A stretch of 64,000 nucleotides of DNA. It comes from a virus. Below the pieces are notes generated by a model that had not been told where the DNA came from, ran no database searches, and saw only the letters and a list, made by a program, of their open reading frames with translations. Both the position numbers and the translations under genes were made by a program. Each line of letters begins with the position of its first letter. The first letter of the stretch is position 1. This document shows positions 1-8,244 of this stretch, one piece after another. The stretch is from the IMG/VR virus record IMGVR_UViG_3300042988_000374, positions 85,890 through 149,889 of that record; one strand, 5' to 3'.

Positions 1-24
1 AACCATTGTTGTAATGTAATCATG

Positions 25-261
25 TTAATTTCCAATCTTCAGTAAGTAAAGTGTTGCCATGTTAGGGTCAAGTTTGACCACATCAGTAGGATATTTGTGT
101 TTCCCACCGGATGATCTGCTACCTACGAATTGTACAGTTACCATCTTAGTGTTTAACTTTTTGATAATTGCAATCCGTAGTGAGTTTCTCTCTGATGTCG
201 CCACAACATCACCAACCTCTAGAGGTTGTCCCATAATATCATTTTTAATTTCGTCTGTCAT
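25..261 (-). CDS. Small hypothetical protein (78 aa)
   Basis: I do not recognise this protein. Residues 15-70 look like a small beta-rich domain (GDVVATSERN, MVTVQFVGSRSSGGKHKYP), which resembles a nucleic-acid-binding barrel only in general character. The start is supported by an AAAGGA Shine-Dalgarno sequence just upstream. It is the last gene seen of a tight minus-strand run of small early genes. No membrane segment or signal peptide is visible. Confidence 0.7.
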   Translation of the reverse strand: MTDEIKNDIMGQPLEVGDVVATSERNSLRIAIIKKLNTKMVTVQFVGSRSSGGKHKYPTDVVKLDPNMATLYLLKIGN

Positions 262-269
262 ATAATCCT

Positions 270-581
270 TTATCTTCCACGACTCATTGAATACGTGTCC
301 GCATATCGTCCAGAGCCGTTAACTGGTGTTCGCGTCTTCAAGTAGAGTTCTTCAATCTTGCGATACTTCGCCCGCACAGGTACTGGTGCATGACTAGCAA
401 GATAATGAATCTGACTAAACACGCGAATTTGGTGAACTCGATGCACATCACAGTCACGCAAATATCTCGAACGACTCATCCAATTGAACTCTGCCAGTGA
501 ACCACCAGTCTTGCGTCGATACTGCATAGCTGCTAGTTTATCGAACCCGTGTGGTCTAAATGCCTTATTTTTAATGTTCAT
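270..581 (-). CDS. Hypothetical basic protein (103 aa)
   Basis: The protein is rich in Arg, Lys, His and Tyr, with a basic C-terminus (GRYADTYSMSRGR), and may bind nucleic acid, but no family is recognised. I chose the ATG at 581 (MNIKNKAFRP) over an in-frame TTG two codons upstream. It overlaps the 3' end of the preceding gene by 11 nt and has an AAGGTAAT sequence upstream, so it is probably translationally coupled. Confidence 0.7.
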   Translation of the reverse strand: MNIKNKAFRPHGFDKLAAMQYRRKTGGSLAEFNWMSRSRYLRDCDVHRVHQIRVFSQIHYLASHAPVPVRAKYRKIEELYLKTRTPVNGSGRYADTYSMSRGR

Positions 582-1197
582 TACCAATTACCTTATTTGA
601 TATTACTATTCGTCTAGCTTCGTAGTTTTTTGAATCACCCCATGGCGCATCTGGTGATCTGATCAACAGATTGTGGAGAGCTAATTTATCAGACAACAAC
701 TCAATGTGGTTCTTTACTCCGCCAGTCGATTCAAAGAAGTTTACCATATACACGTTCAAATTCCTATCAAACGCTTCATCAATTGTTCTGAGCCAGAACC
801 TCTGACCATCCGCAGTGTGTCGATGGTCAGTCATTACTGCACCATGTATGGGTAATAGCAGGTCAAAGAATACGTGTGATGTTAAATTTCTACTTTCAAA
901 TACTCCACGGTCTCTCCATTGTATCATTTCTTTAACTACTGTGGTGCCTAATAAATTGTAGTACTCTTCTTTCCATTTCATATAGTACAGAACTGTTACT
1001 CTATGTGGGTCCACCATAATGAATCGATTACCATGTTTATATAATTGATTCCCGAGCTGAGTGGTCTCCAGCAACGTACCATTCCTGAGTACGGCAGCGG
1101 CTAATTCTTTGTTATTCTTAGACACGCCAAATCCCATGTCCGGATCTACCGTAACAATGTTCCTTGGCATCTCAGTCATAACAAACTTTTTAGTCAT
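571..1197 (-). CDS. Hypothetical protein (208 aa)
   Basis: No family is recognised. The protein is soluble and mixed alpha/beta. The segment GAVMTDHRHTADGQRFWLRT (about residues 118-137) is rich in His and Asp and could be functional, but this is only suggestive. It lies directly downstream of a 66-residue gene in the same run as the RNase H-like nuclease, which suggests early expression and possibly a DNA-metabolism or takeover role. Confidence 0.7.
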   Translation of the reverse strand: MTKKFVMTEMPRNIVTVDPDMGFGVSKNNKELAAAVLRNGTLLETTQLGNQLYKHGNRFIMVDPHRVTVLYYMKWKEEYYNLLGTTVVKEMIQWRDRGVFESRNLTSHVFFDLLLPIHGAVMTDHRHTADGQRFWLRTIDEAFDRNLNVYMVNFFESTGGVKNHIELLSDKLALHNLLIRSPDAPWGDSKNYEARRIVISNKVIGNEH

Positions 1198-1199
1198 GA

Positions 1200-1400
1200 T
1201 TACCAGTTCTCTTCATCAGTGACCACAATCTTAACAGTGGCTTCGCGTCCGTTTAATTCAGTCACATACTCTAAGTCGAGTGAGTATCCAATACCACTGC
1301 TGTTCTCAAAGTTAATCCAGAAGTTCTGTCTAATATCATTCTCTTTGATAATCTGCGCAATGACGGCAATGTCGGCAGCGTTCATCATAATTCTACTCAT
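1200..1400 (-). CDS. Hypothetical protein (66 aa)
   Basis: The start was set at the ATG at 1400 (MSRIMMNAADIAV). It overlaps the TGA of the nuclease gene in an ATGA junction and has GGAG seven nt upstream, which fits better than the upstream in-frame ATG at 1433. The protein is small and acidic with a helix-then-strands pattern. Function is unknown. Coupling to the nuclease gene suggests co-expression in early infection. Confidence 0.65.
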   Translation of the reverse strand: MSRIMMNAADIAVIAQIIKENDIRQNFWINFENSSGIGYSLDLEYVTELNGREATVKIVVTDEENW

Positions 1401-2407
1401 TTTAATTCTCCAGTATATGCGCTGTTTAGCCATTTGCCGAAGTGAGTTGCTTGTTCACCAATTTTTGCCAAGTTGTGTTTACCAGCAAATTTTAAGAAGT
1501 GGAACCCGACATTCTGCACAGGCTCAGTTTTTAGACCTTCACGTATACTAGCATCAACTGCGGCTTTAACATCGTCTGGTTGGGCTTTTAAATCGATTAG
1601 GGTGACGTTTCTGTTGTAGTCGTCTAGTACACGGTGTTCAACGCCATTGTGATCAGTCCAACGATTCATCATCATTGAGTTCCAGTTGAATCCCTTTTCG
1701 AATCGATCGGCAAACGCATCTAACAAACCAATAGTCTTTTTGGTAGCCTTGGTGCGAACACCAGGGTACGCACTAAACACGTTGTCAGATGAATCACCTC
1801 TAATGCATTTTTCAAACAGAATCCATGCTGGGTCACCAAGAGTCTTTGGCTCTTTAGTCTTGCTGTCTTTAATGGGACGATCACGACTGTCAAAGTAACC
1901 CTCTAGTGTAATGAACTGGTCATTGACGCCGTTGAATTGTTTAACATTTGGTGCAATAAGTTGTAGGAAGTCGGTATCACTGCTGATAATGTAGTGTTCG
2001 TCTTCTGGGTGTAGGTGAATGAATCGTGCGATCAAGTCGTCTGCTTCAGCCGTAGGACAGCGTAGGACAGATACGTTTGTTTTTTCACGTAGATATGTGA
2101 TCAACTCTTCGTAAGTTTCCCAGAAGAGAGCATCAAGTGCCAATTCCTCGTCAGTTAAACTAGCACGATTAACTGCGCGATTGGCTTTGTATGGTGTGTA
2201 GAAGTCTTTGCGCCATGAGCGGCCTTCAGTACAAAACACGATGTGACATTCATCACTACCACCAAAGCGACGAATCACGCTTTGAATTGAACTGAAGGTA
2301 AGGTGTAAGCTCATGCCAAGCTTTTCCTCGTCAGTGGACATGCGTGATGCCACGTAACGACTTTTGAAGTACAGGTTAGCCGTATCAATAAGAATATATT
2401 TTTTCAT
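1397..2407 (-). CDS. rnh: 5'-3' exonuclease / RNase H (FEN family, T4 Rnh-like)
   Basis: FEN-type nuclease that in T4-like phages removes RNA primers from Okazaki fragments. Metal-binding acidic clusters appear in the expected order: ILIDTANLY (residues 5-13), a helical-arch region with WRKDFYTPYKANR (about 65-77), TAEADDLIARF (about 118-128), ISSDTDFLQL (about 139-148) and CIRGDSSDNV (about 202-211). A helix-hairpin-helix-like segment follows. The 336-residue length fits T4 Rnh (305 aa). The ATG lies 6 nt after the -10 of a sigma70 promoter with no Shine-Dalgarno, so the mRNA is probably leaderless. The gene overlaps the next one by ATGA. Confidence 0.88.
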   Translation of the reverse strand: MKKYILIDTANLYFKSRYVASRMSTDEEKLGMSLHLTFSSIQSVIRRFGGSDECHIVFCTEGRSWRKDFYTPYKANRAVNRASLTDEELALDALFWETYEELITYLREKTNVSVLRCPTAEADDLIARFIHLHPEDEHYIISSDTDFLQLIAPNVKQFNGVNDQFITLEGYFDSRDRPIKDSKTKEPKTLGDPAWILFEKCIRGDSSDNVFSAYPGVRTKATKKTIGLLDAFADRFEKGFNWNSMMMNRWTDHNGVEHRVLDDYNRNVTLIDLKAQPDDVKAAVDASIREGLKTEPVQNVGFHFLKFAGKHNLAKIGEQATHFGKWLNSAYTGELK

Positions 2408-2413
2408 ACGCCA

Positions 2414-2442
2414 AGTGTAACATATCTTGGCGTATTTGTCAA
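2414..2442 (-). promoter_or_regulatory. Early sigma70 promoter of rnh
   Basis: On the minus strand TTGACA (2442-2437), a 17 bp spacer and TACACT (2419-2414) precede the rnh ATG by 6 nt. A CGCCAAG/CTTGGCG inverted repeat brackets the -10 box. Confidence 0.7.
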
Positions 2443-2448
2443 CAGTTT

Positions 2449-2886
2449 TTAACTGATTTCGGATCTACCGCCACCAAGTGGCTTTCTATTAAGAGGTGGG
2501 CGAATATCGTCATCACTTCGATTAGCTGGGTCAGCTATCTTTTGCTCATAGACTTCAAGGGCAACATTCCGACATACACTTTGGAACCATCGATCAATCA
2601 CCACGTCATCAGTGTCATTTTCATTCTGATGATATCCGGCACGAATCAGCTTGCGTAGGAATGCCGCATTCCAATCCAATTCGAACGCACCGCTATTAAT
2701 ATTTTCAGGGTCGATATCAACTGAGATAATGGACACCCATGGCTCGTCCTTGGCAGTAGCGGCTTCTTTAGCTGCTTGGCGCGCTTTAGCTTCCAAGTCT
2801 TCTTTTGGCTTGCTAACGCGAGTCTTTTTCTGCTTTTGCGCAACGGCTGGCTTTGGGGCGAATAGGTTTTTTAATTTATTAAACAT
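2449..2886 (-). CDS. Conserved T4-like phage hypothetical protein (145 aa)
   Basis: The N-terminal 45 residues are basic and low complexity (Lys/Ala-rich, QKQKKTRVSKPKEDLEAKAR). The folded part contains NINSGAFELDWNAAFLRKLI and VVIDRWFQSVCRNVALEVYE. As I recall, this FELDWN...RWF..VC pattern occurs in conserved unknown proteins of cyanophage and pelagiphage T4-like genomes. The function is not established. It sits directly upstream of rnh in the transcript. Confidence 0.72.
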   Translation of the reverse strand: MFNKLKNLFAPKPAVAQKQKKTRVSKPKEDLEAKARQAAKEAATAKDEPWVSIISVDIDPENINSGAFELDWNAAFLRKLIRAGYHQNENDTDDVVIDRWFQSVCRNVALEVYEQKIADPANRSDDDIRPPLNRKPLGGGRSEIS

Positions 2887-2926
2887 AGTGGTCTTTCAGT
2901 GCAGAAGGGACCCGAAGGTCCCTATA

Positions 2927-3514
2927 TCAGAATTCAAACAAATCTGGGTCGTCTGTAATTTCTTTTAACGGACGTGGTAATTTATATACTTTTGTCTTTG
3001 TAGGGTCACGCTTATTTAGCAATGGTAACAAGCCCTTAAAGTCATTTTTGTGTTGTTGGCACAATTCACCTTCAATCCATTCTGCTTGTTCTTCTAGTGT
3101 AGCTTCTACTAGACACTTTCTAAAGTTAGGATTAACAGTCCAGATGCCTACAACGTAGTTGTTACGATTGAGTGCGTCTTCTGGTAATACACCAGCAGCA
3201 ACTAAACGACGAACACCTTTAATAAAGTCGGTACCATGATCACTTGCCATGAACTCTGACCAACCTTCTAAGTTTGATACTTGACGAACAATACGCTCAC
3301 ATTGTTGCAATTGGTTGATTCGATCATCACTTGGTGCGGTCATGCCTGCTTTGAGGAAGACCATGCGCATTTGATCTCGTGGAACAAAACAAATACCATA
3401 AGCGCAGGCTTTGGTGTTCATCTTCTTTACGATGCTGTAGATTTCATTAGCTTTCTTTAGTTCATTCAAGCGAATTAACTTGTCTGGTTTATATAAATTA
3501 ATGTTGTTAAACAT
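2927..3514 (-). CDS. Hypothetical protein with possible clamp-binding C-terminus (195 aa)
   Basis: The body is not recognised; it is helical and starts MFNNINLYKPDK. The last seven residues, DPDLFEF, look like the hydrophobic sliding-clamp-binding tails of T4-type proteins such as gp43, gp55 and gp33, and like the tail of this phage's polymerase (DDLFSFE). By that similarity it could be a clamp-associated replication or late-transcription factor, but that is inference. A sigma70 promoter lies upstream and AAGGAAA precedes the ATG. Confidence 0.7.
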   Translation of the reverse strand: MFNNINLYKPDKLIRLNELKKANEIYSIVKKMNTKACAYGICFVPRDQMRMVFLKAGMTAPSDDRINQLQQCERIVRQVSNLEGWSEFMASDHGTDFIKGVRRLVAAGVLPEDALNRNNYVVGIWTVNPNFRKCLVEATLEEQAEWIEGELCQQHKNDFKGLLPLLNKRDPTKTKVYKLPRPLKEITDDPDLFEF

Positions 3515-3543
3515 AGGTTTCCTTCTTTGTTAGTGAGCTGGTA

Positions 3544-3572
3544 ATGTTAGCTCGGTTGGTAAATCTTGTCAA
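3544..3572 (-). promoter_or_regulatory. Early sigma70 promoter
   Basis: TTGACA (3572-3567), a 17 bp spacer and TAACAT (3549-3544) on the minus strand. The -10 box lies inside an AGCTnnnnnnnnnAGCT-type inverted repeat. It drives the 195-residue gene ending at 2927. Confidence 0.65.
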
Positions 3573-3593
3573 GAGTGGAGACTTCCAATCTCT

Positions 3594-4601
3594 TTATTTT
3601 GTCCACTCATCATAGAGTTTAAATGACGCTAAGTTTTTTGCTTTGGATTCCACCATGCAATCTGCCCATGACCAATGTGCACGTGCTAAGTCGTTACTAG
3701 CTTTGTTCCACATGAAGTCAGAGTGTGCGCGGAGCTTTTGTTTTTTGTGACCAGATTCCATTAGTGCAGCCATTTGGGGCAATACATGGCAGTCATGCCC
3801 AACCAAGACATCTTCTCTAGACAGGGAGTAATGCATTGTAGGACGAATAGACTTCCAGCTGTCAATGATCCGTGTAATTCTGGCATCTTGAGGATCCATG
3901 TAAGACCCTTCTCGAACCCAATAATGGTGCAGGTCAAGAACAGTAGGTATAATATCGCTAAGACTGAGACAATCATCTAACCCCCATGTGTTTTCTTCAT
4001 TCTCCACTGTGATTACATTCCGTGCTTCTGGTGAGAGTCGTGCGTATGCTTCGCGCATACCTACTGGACCGCGTTTACCAGACACGTGAATGTTGCATTT
4101 TGCATCCTGGAATGTTTTACCATAACCCATGTACCGCAAAACATCAACGTGATACTCGAATTCAGCAATTGAATTGTTTACGATGTTTGGGTTGTCAGAA
4201 GCCAGCACGACGAATTGCCCCGGATGCATTGATAAGCGAACATCACGTTCACGAGCAATACTACCAACATCTGCCAAGTGGCGCTCAAGATATTGACGAA
4301 CATCTGGTAACTGCCAATAGTGGCTCCAAGCGTCATGAGTATATGCCGGAAGTACATCGCTTCCGATACGCACCATACGGAGACCTTCATCTAATTCTCC
4401 TACTCGCGTTACTAGATTTTTGATAGCGGCGATATTAGCTACCATCAAGTCCCATAGTTTCTCTTCAGCTACCGAGCGTGTCTGTCGATTGAGCCATGAT
4501 ATGGTAGTAGTACCGATTCTAGTTTCTGGAATCGACACGATGCCTTTTGTTGGATGTGACTCCGACAAGATACAGGCAAAACCAACACGTTTAATGGTCA
4601 T
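3594..4601 (-). CDS. uvsE: UV damage endonuclease UvsE/UvdE
   Basis: UV-damage endonuclease (UVDE family, TIM barrel) that nicks DNA 5' to pyrimidine dimers to start excision repair. Metal-site motifs are present in order: RLSMHPGQFVVL (about residue 145), CNIHVSGKRG (about 188), VITVENEENTWGLDD (about 216) and VLDLHHYW (about 235). I chose the ATG at 4601 (MTIKRVGF), which has GGAG six nt upstream, over the TTG at 4613. The 335-residue length is usual for the family. A sigma70 promoter lies immediately upstream. It probably repairs phage DNA in sunlit water. Confidence 0.9.
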   Translation of the reverse strand: MTIKRVGFACILSESHPTKGIVSIPETRIGTTTISWLNRQTRSVAEEKLWDLMVANIAAIKNLVTRVGELDEGLRMVRIGSDVLPAYTHDAWSHYWQLPDVRQYLERHLADVGSIARERDVRLSMHPGQFVVLASDNPNIVNNSIAEFEYHVDVLRYMGYGKTFQDAKCNIHVSGKRGPVGMREAYARLSPEARNVITVENEENTWGLDDCLSLSDIIPTVLDLHHYWVREGSYMDPQDARITRIIDSWKSIRPTMHYSLSREDVLVGHDCHVLPQMAALMESGHKKQKLRAHSDFMWNKASNDLARAHWSWADCMVESKAKNLASFKLYDEWTK

Positions 4602-4624
4602 AGTAAACTCCAAATAAAAGGGAT

Positions 4625-4653
4625 AGTATACTGTATCCCTTTGTAGTTGTCAA
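4625..4653 (-). promoter_or_regulatory. Early sigma70 promoter of uvsE
   Basis: TTGACA (4653-4648), 17 bp, TATACT (4630-4625) on the minus strand. It sits in a hairpin-forming AAAGGGATA/TATCCCTTT repeat that may also terminate the upstream nucleotidyltransferase transcript. Confidence 0.72.
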
Positions 4654-5120
4654 TTCTTTTTTGTATTTTCAGCTTCTGCCACACGCTTGCGTAGAGAGGA
4701 TGAACTGAATGAATGGTCACGACTGTTGAAGACACATTTGATTCCGCGATCACTGCCTTCCTTGCGACCGGTAAAGTCTTGGTTCTGGTATTCTACACCA
4801 AGGATTCGCACATCAAGTGGCAAGATTAGCATTAAGTCGCGCAGGTCTTGTTCAGTTTGGTATACTACAATTTCATCTACGAATCTACAGGCGCTCAGTT
4901 GAATCTGGCGCTCAACAATACTCTGAATTGGTTTGTTCTTGGTGTCTGGTCGATCAATTGTTGGATCTGTTTGTAAGCCAGCAATTAGGTAATCACAGTG
5001 ATTCTTTGCTTCGGCTAACATTGCCATGTGTCCAGCGTGTGGTCCTAAATCAAAGGTACTGAAGGTAATACCGATGACTTTGCCTTCATCTTTTAATTGT
5101 TTAATTTTATTAAATATCAT
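4650..5120 (-). CDS. Cytidylyltransferase-like nucleotidyltransferase
   Basis: The protein is built like small HxGH nucleotidyltransferases (glycerol-3-phosphate cytidylyltransferase / RfaE-C type), which activate a phosphorylated small molecule with CTP or ATP. The sequence shows GITFSTFDLGPHAGHMAML (HAGH at residues 28-31) and a C-terminal SSSSLRKRV that fits the ISSTxxR-type nucleotide loop. The length of 156 aa is normal. The substrate cannot be told from sequence. The ATG overlaps the stop of the upstream 76-residue gene by 4 nt. Confidence 0.8.
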   Translation of the reverse strand: MIFNKIKQLKDEGKVIGITFSTFDLGPHAGHMAMLAEAKNHCDYLIAGLQTDPTIDRPDTKNKPIQSIVERQIQLSACRFVDEIVVYQTEQDLRDLMLILPLDVRILGVEYQNQDFTGRKEGSDRGIKCVFNSRDHSFSSSSLRKRVAEAENTKKN

Positions 5121-5347
5121 TTTGTGAATTTATTTGGATACTCCAAGTGGAACACTTCTACGTGATTCCCTTTAAGGAGTTGAACTGTTTGCTCATTTTG
5201 CGCATCAGTTTCTGTTAAGTACACACCGGTTCCAAGAATAAGCCCATTGACAGTTGCGCCTGTTCCCACAAGACTGAATGAACCAGTACTGCTTTGTTGA
5301 ACTACGATGTACAAATCATGGTGATTTGGTCTGGCAATGGGCTTCAT
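5117..5347 (-). CDS. Hypothetical protein (76 aa)
   Basis: Beta-rich small protein with no recognised family (HHDLYIVVQQSSTGSFSLVG). It is translationally coupled to the nucleotidyltransferase through a 4-nt overlap and preceded by an AAGGTGAT ribosome-binding site. No membrane or signal segment is seen. Confidence 0.65.
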   Translation of the reverse strand: MKPIARPNHHDLYIVVQQSSTGSFSLVGTGATVNGLILGTGVYLTETDAQNEQTVQLLKGNHVEVFHLEYPNKFTK

Positions 5348-5357
5348 TTAGATCACC

Positions 5358-5579
5358 TTATAGCAAGATGCCAAATTTGTAAGCGTCAGCGCCCCATTGG
5401 TCTTTCGAGTTCTTACCAGACATATACTTTGTGAATTGCTGGAACACATAGTTCCGCATATCATAAAGAGTAGCCTCATCATATTTGAAGCCTGAATCCA
5501 CACAGAATTCTTTATATAGTTCCAAATCGTTAAAGATTTGACGAACTTTAGGGTTTGGTGCGAATGTAGTTTTTGCCAT
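5358..5579 (-). CDS. Conserved small protein of the clamp region (73 aa)
   Basis: As I recall, a protein of this pattern is conserved near the replication genes of cyanophage- and pelagiphage-type T4 relatives (NPKVRQIFNDLELYKEFC, then YDMRNYVFQQFTKYMSGK). It is short, helical and soluble. No function is established. It lies three genes downstream of the sliding clamp gene and may share its transcript. Confidence 0.72.
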   Translation of the reverse strand: MAKTTFAPNPKVRQIFNDLELYKEFCVDSGFKYDEATLYDMRNYVFQQFTKYMSGKNSKDQWGADAYKFGILL

Positions 5580-5590
5580 TTTATTTCCTT

Positions 5591-5929
5591 TTAAATAGCG
5601 GTTGATAGGTTAGGTTTGTGAGTATGGTACTCTTTAGTAAATGCGACACCGGAGTTGTTGTTGATAACTTGAACTTCGATATCACGCTCTGAATAAAGTT
5701 TGATGACTTCACGGTAAATGCCGTCAGCTACTTCTTCAAAGTTCTTTGCGGACTGATCAACGGTACTGGCATATGCATTAACTGCCGCCAATACTTCTTC
5801 AAAGTTGATTTCAGTACCCGATTTATTCTCAATAGTGATTTGACTATCGATACTGTTGCCCATGTCTAGACGTAGTGTGTATAGACTACGCGCGGCAGCA
5901 ATAATTCTGTCTTGTGTTGTTTGTGTCAT
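5591..5929 (-). CDS. Hypothetical protein (112 aa)
   Basis: The start was set at the ATG at 5929 (MTQTTQDRIIAAAR), which overlaps the preceding TGA as ATGA, rather than an upstream in-frame ATG. The predicted product is helical at the N-terminus with a short beta-rich C-terminus. No family is recognised. It belongs to the run of small genes downstream of the clamp. Confidence 0.65.
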   Translation of the reverse strand: MTQTTQDRIIAAARSLYTLRLDMGNSIDSQITIENKSGTEINFEEVLAAVNAYASTVDQSAKNFEEVADGIYREVIKLYSERDIEVQVINNNSGVAFTKEYHTHKPNLSTAI

Positions 5930-6318
5930 AGTAGGCCATCTGGTAAATTTTGGTTGTACTGCTGGCATAATAATACCAGCAGTTCGAATTTCTCTTCCTC
6001 ACTCTTTAGAGCATCGTGCGCTTCTTTGAGATTGGGATGCTCAGCTATTAGTTTAGCACGAAGTTGTTCTTCTGTGCGCTTCTGGCGAGTCCATTCAAGG
6101 AGAGATTTAGCATCATACGATAAATCAACACTGGCAAATGAGCCACCAATAGCTACCCATTGAGAGCCATCGTAGATTTTAAAGTCTTGTGAGTCAAAGT
6201 CATATCTAATTTGGCCCTGCATATGGGCAGACGATGAGTGATTTTTGCTAATGTGGGGGAAGGTATTACCTCCCGTCACTTCAACGTATCCACTACCGGT
6301 GTTGATTCCTCTAATCAT
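5926..6318 (-). CDS. Hypothetical protein with structural-type N-terminus (130 aa)
   Basis: Residues 1-60 (MIRGINTGSGYVEVTGGN, then GQIRYDFDSQDFKIYDGSQW) resemble beta-rich virion or fibre-tip segments in which a short label reads like fikvyDGssW. The C-terminal half is a charged coiled coil (LRAKLIAEHPNLKEAHDALK). The function is unknown. It starts 1 nt after the sliding clamp stop codon and is therefore co-transcribed with it, although its N-terminus looks structural. Confidence 0.65.
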   Translation of the reverse strand: MIRGINTGSGYVEVTGGNTFPHISKNHSSSAHMQGQIRYDFDSQDFKIYDGSQWVAIGGSFASVDLSYDAKSLLEWTRQKRTEEQLRAKLIAEHPNLKEAHDALKSEEEKFELLVLLCQQYNQNLPDGLL

Positions 6319-6319
6319 A

Positions 6320-7051
6320 TTAACGTGATTGTGCTGGGATTAAGTATTCGTAGTCTGCCATGCCAGAGTCTACGGTGATCTTCATAGCACCAGCATCACT
6401 GATGTATACTTTCTTGTCGCCTTGAAGATCCATGATTGCCAAGAATTGCTTTACTGGCCAGCTCCATGCTTTGCTCAATGTGCCAGTAACGCCGCCTTCA
6501 AACACGAAGTTACCAGAGTGACTAGACACGTCACCAAAGAAGATTTTTAAATCGCCACCGTCTGTCTTAGTAACGAACGTGGTTTCTTCGCTATTAGCAG
6601 AGGCTTGTTTCTTCATACGAGCAACGTTTGCGACTTTTGGTTCAAACTCAACGTTCCAAGTAGCACCAGCAAATTTAACTGGTTTAATCTTTTCTTCAAC
6701 AATGGTTTGCGACATCAAGCGATAGTTGTTGATGAAGTCACCAGTTGATGTTTCAAAGTGAATGGAAGCTGGTACGTTCTCACCATCTTTGTCTTGGTGA
6801 GTCATCTTCACTGTAGCAGTGGCATCATACTCTTCAAAAGATAAGATAGTGCGAAGTTTGCCCAAATTAGGCATACCGAATGTGCCAGCAAATTGATCAT
6901 TAGGAGTTTTAAATTTACCACTGATGATAACTGTACGATCTTCTGCGATACTAGCTAACGCGGTTTCTTTGTCAGTACCTGATACTTTGATCAAGTCGAT
7001 AAAGCCAAGTTGGGCTGTGTGTGCGATTACGTCTTGTAAATGATTTTTCAT
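6320..7051 (-). CDS. 45: Sliding clamp (gp45-like DNA polymerase processivity factor)
   Basis: T4-type trimeric clamp that tethers the polymerase to DNA and, in T4, also activates late transcription. The 243-residue length is close to T4 gp45 (228 aa). The overall pattern fits: IDLIKVSGTDKETALASIAE near the N-terminus, FAGTFGMPNLGKLRTILSFE in the middle and a C-terminal MADYEYLIPAQSR. It has its own sigma70 promoter and an AAGGAAA ribosome-binding site. The late promoters here fit a clamp-dependent late transcription system. Confidence 0.87.
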   Translation of the reverse strand: MKNHLQDVIAHTAQLGFIDLIKVSGTDKETALASIAEDRTVIISGKFKTPNDQFAGTFGMPNLGKLRTILSFEEYDATATVKMTHQDKDGENVPASIHFETSTGDFINNYRLMSQTIVEEKIKPVKFAGATWNVEFEPKVANVARMKKQASANSEETTFVTKTDGGDLKIFFGDVSSHSGNFVFEGGVTGTLSKAWSWPVKQFLAIMDLQGDKKVYISDAGAMKITVDSGMADYEYLIPAQSR

Positions 7052-7076
7052 TGTTAATGTTTCCTTCTATTTGTTA

Positions 7077-7105
7077 ATGATATCAATTAGTGCCAACAGA
7101 GTCAA
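7077..7105 (-). promoter_or_regulatory. Early sigma70 promoter of gene 45
   Basis: TTGACT (7105-7100), 17 bp spacer, TATCAT (7082-7077) on the minus strand, with AAGGAAA just before the clamp ATG. Confidence 0.65.
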
Positions 7106-7131
7106 CACTAATTGGATTACTAGTGTCCAAT

Positions 7132-8244
7132 TTATTCAAAACTGAACAAGTCGTCGAATGTCGAATTGACATCTGTATTTTCACGGAGATCCCAATTCAG
7201 TACTGATAGCATATTCTCAACTTTTTCGTCGAGTAGCACACGCTCCATCTCAAGTTCATCAAATGGTAATTCAATGAACCATTGTGGTAAGCGCAATTGA
7301 TCTACTGGATAAGCAATTGAGGTAATACCAAGTGGATTGTCTCGTAATTTGCAAACAACAATCTTCATGCCATCTACGATAGATTGACTGTAGTTGTCAC
7401 CATTCATCTTCTTTAGGTAGTTCCAGTTAATGGAGGCACGCACATGTCCTGGCATATTTACCTTGCCGTTGCCTTTGCCTGAATTTGCCTTCTCCAACTG
7501 GGTGGCATAATCATTCAATCGCTTAACGCCTTTTGGTGAGCCCTTGGTCCATGCATCCATCTCGCGTAACTTTTTCTTAAATTCACGAATCTTACCAATG
7601 ATGACTTCTTTATCATCACCGTTCAGCACGTTATCAAGAATTTCTGCCAAGAATACTTGAACATACTTTGGCGTATCACTACGCTTCAAATCAAGACCCA
7701 TAGCTTTGATATCACCACGTTTGCCGTCTTTATCTTTGCGTTTGCCTTCTTTGTCGTAGATATTTACCGCGTACTTTTTCTTTTTAATGAACAGTCCACG
7801 GTCAGCTACAATCTCTCGACCAGCTTTAATAATCTCACCATTTTTACGAGGACAATGGAATGAACGTTCCATCATTTCTGGGAATGATTGGTTAGTTTGC
7901 TCAGCCAGCTCATCGTAGATTTGAACCGCAGTCTCTTTGTTCCAGTTCTCCATAAGGGCAGGGTTCTGCTTCAACATAGGTATCGCTGTGAAGTAACAGG
8001 AATTATGAACAAGGATATCGTTGCCAAAGAACCAGGGTTCGTTTTCATTACGCATACCGATGTCATATACGTATTGTTCTCCAGCATCTTCTAGCTTTCT
8101 AATACTCTTCACTGGCGCTCTGCTCAGTGCGATTACGTGCCCTGACACAATCTCTTTAGCAGATGCATCATAGGTATCCACCTCCTCGTTTAGCAATTCA
8201 GTTAGTGTTTGTTTTAATTCTGCTGGTGTTATTTTAGTAGCCAT
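7132..8244 (-). CDS. 43: Split-intein C half fused to C-terminal part of DNA polymerase
   Basis: Residues 1-81 are the C half of a split intein. It carries a block-F-like segment (EQYVYDIGM) and ends FFGNDILVHN, with His80-Asn81 at the cleavage site. Residue 82 is the Ser+1 of the downstream extein, SCYFTAIPML, which completes polymerase motif C after YGDTD. The remaining 289 residues form the palm/thumb of a family B polymerase (RGDIKAMGLDLKRSD, HVRASINWN) and end in DDLFSFE, a plausible clamp-binding tail. The start overlaps the endonuclease gene by 16 nt, with GGAAG upstream. Active polymerase requires trans-splicing with the 43B product. Confidence 0.9.
   Translation of the reverse strand: MATKITPAELKQTLTELLNEEVDTYDASAKEIVSGHVIALSRAPVKSIRKLEDAGEQYVYDIGMRNENEPWFFGNDILVHNSCYFTAIPMLKQNPALMENWNKETAVQIYDELAEQTNQSFPEMMERSFHCPRKNGEIIKAGREIVADRGLFIKKKKYAVNIYDKEGKRKDKDGKRGDIKAMGLDLKRSDTPKYVQVFLAEILDNVLNGDDKEVIIGKIREFKKKLREMDAWTKGSPKGVKRLNDYATQLEKANSGKGNGKVNMPGHVRASINWNYLKKMNGDNYSQSIVDGMKIVVCKLRDNPLGITSIAYPVDQLRLPQWFIELPFDELEMERVLLDEKVENMLSVLNWDLRENTDVNSTFDDLFSFE
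8002..8244 (-). mobile_element. Split intein, C-terminal half (IntC, 81 aa)
   Basis: IntC ends at Asn81 followed by Ser+1, the standard arrangement for Asn cyclisation and Ser ligation. It matches the N half encoded at 9324-9683; both sit at the same site, YGDTD/S of polymerase motif C. Confidence 0.85.

Noticed and set aside
4022-4423. Plus-strand open frame of 133 codons opposite uvsE
   Set aside because: It is antisense to a well-supported conserved gene, with no ribosome-binding site or recognisable domain.
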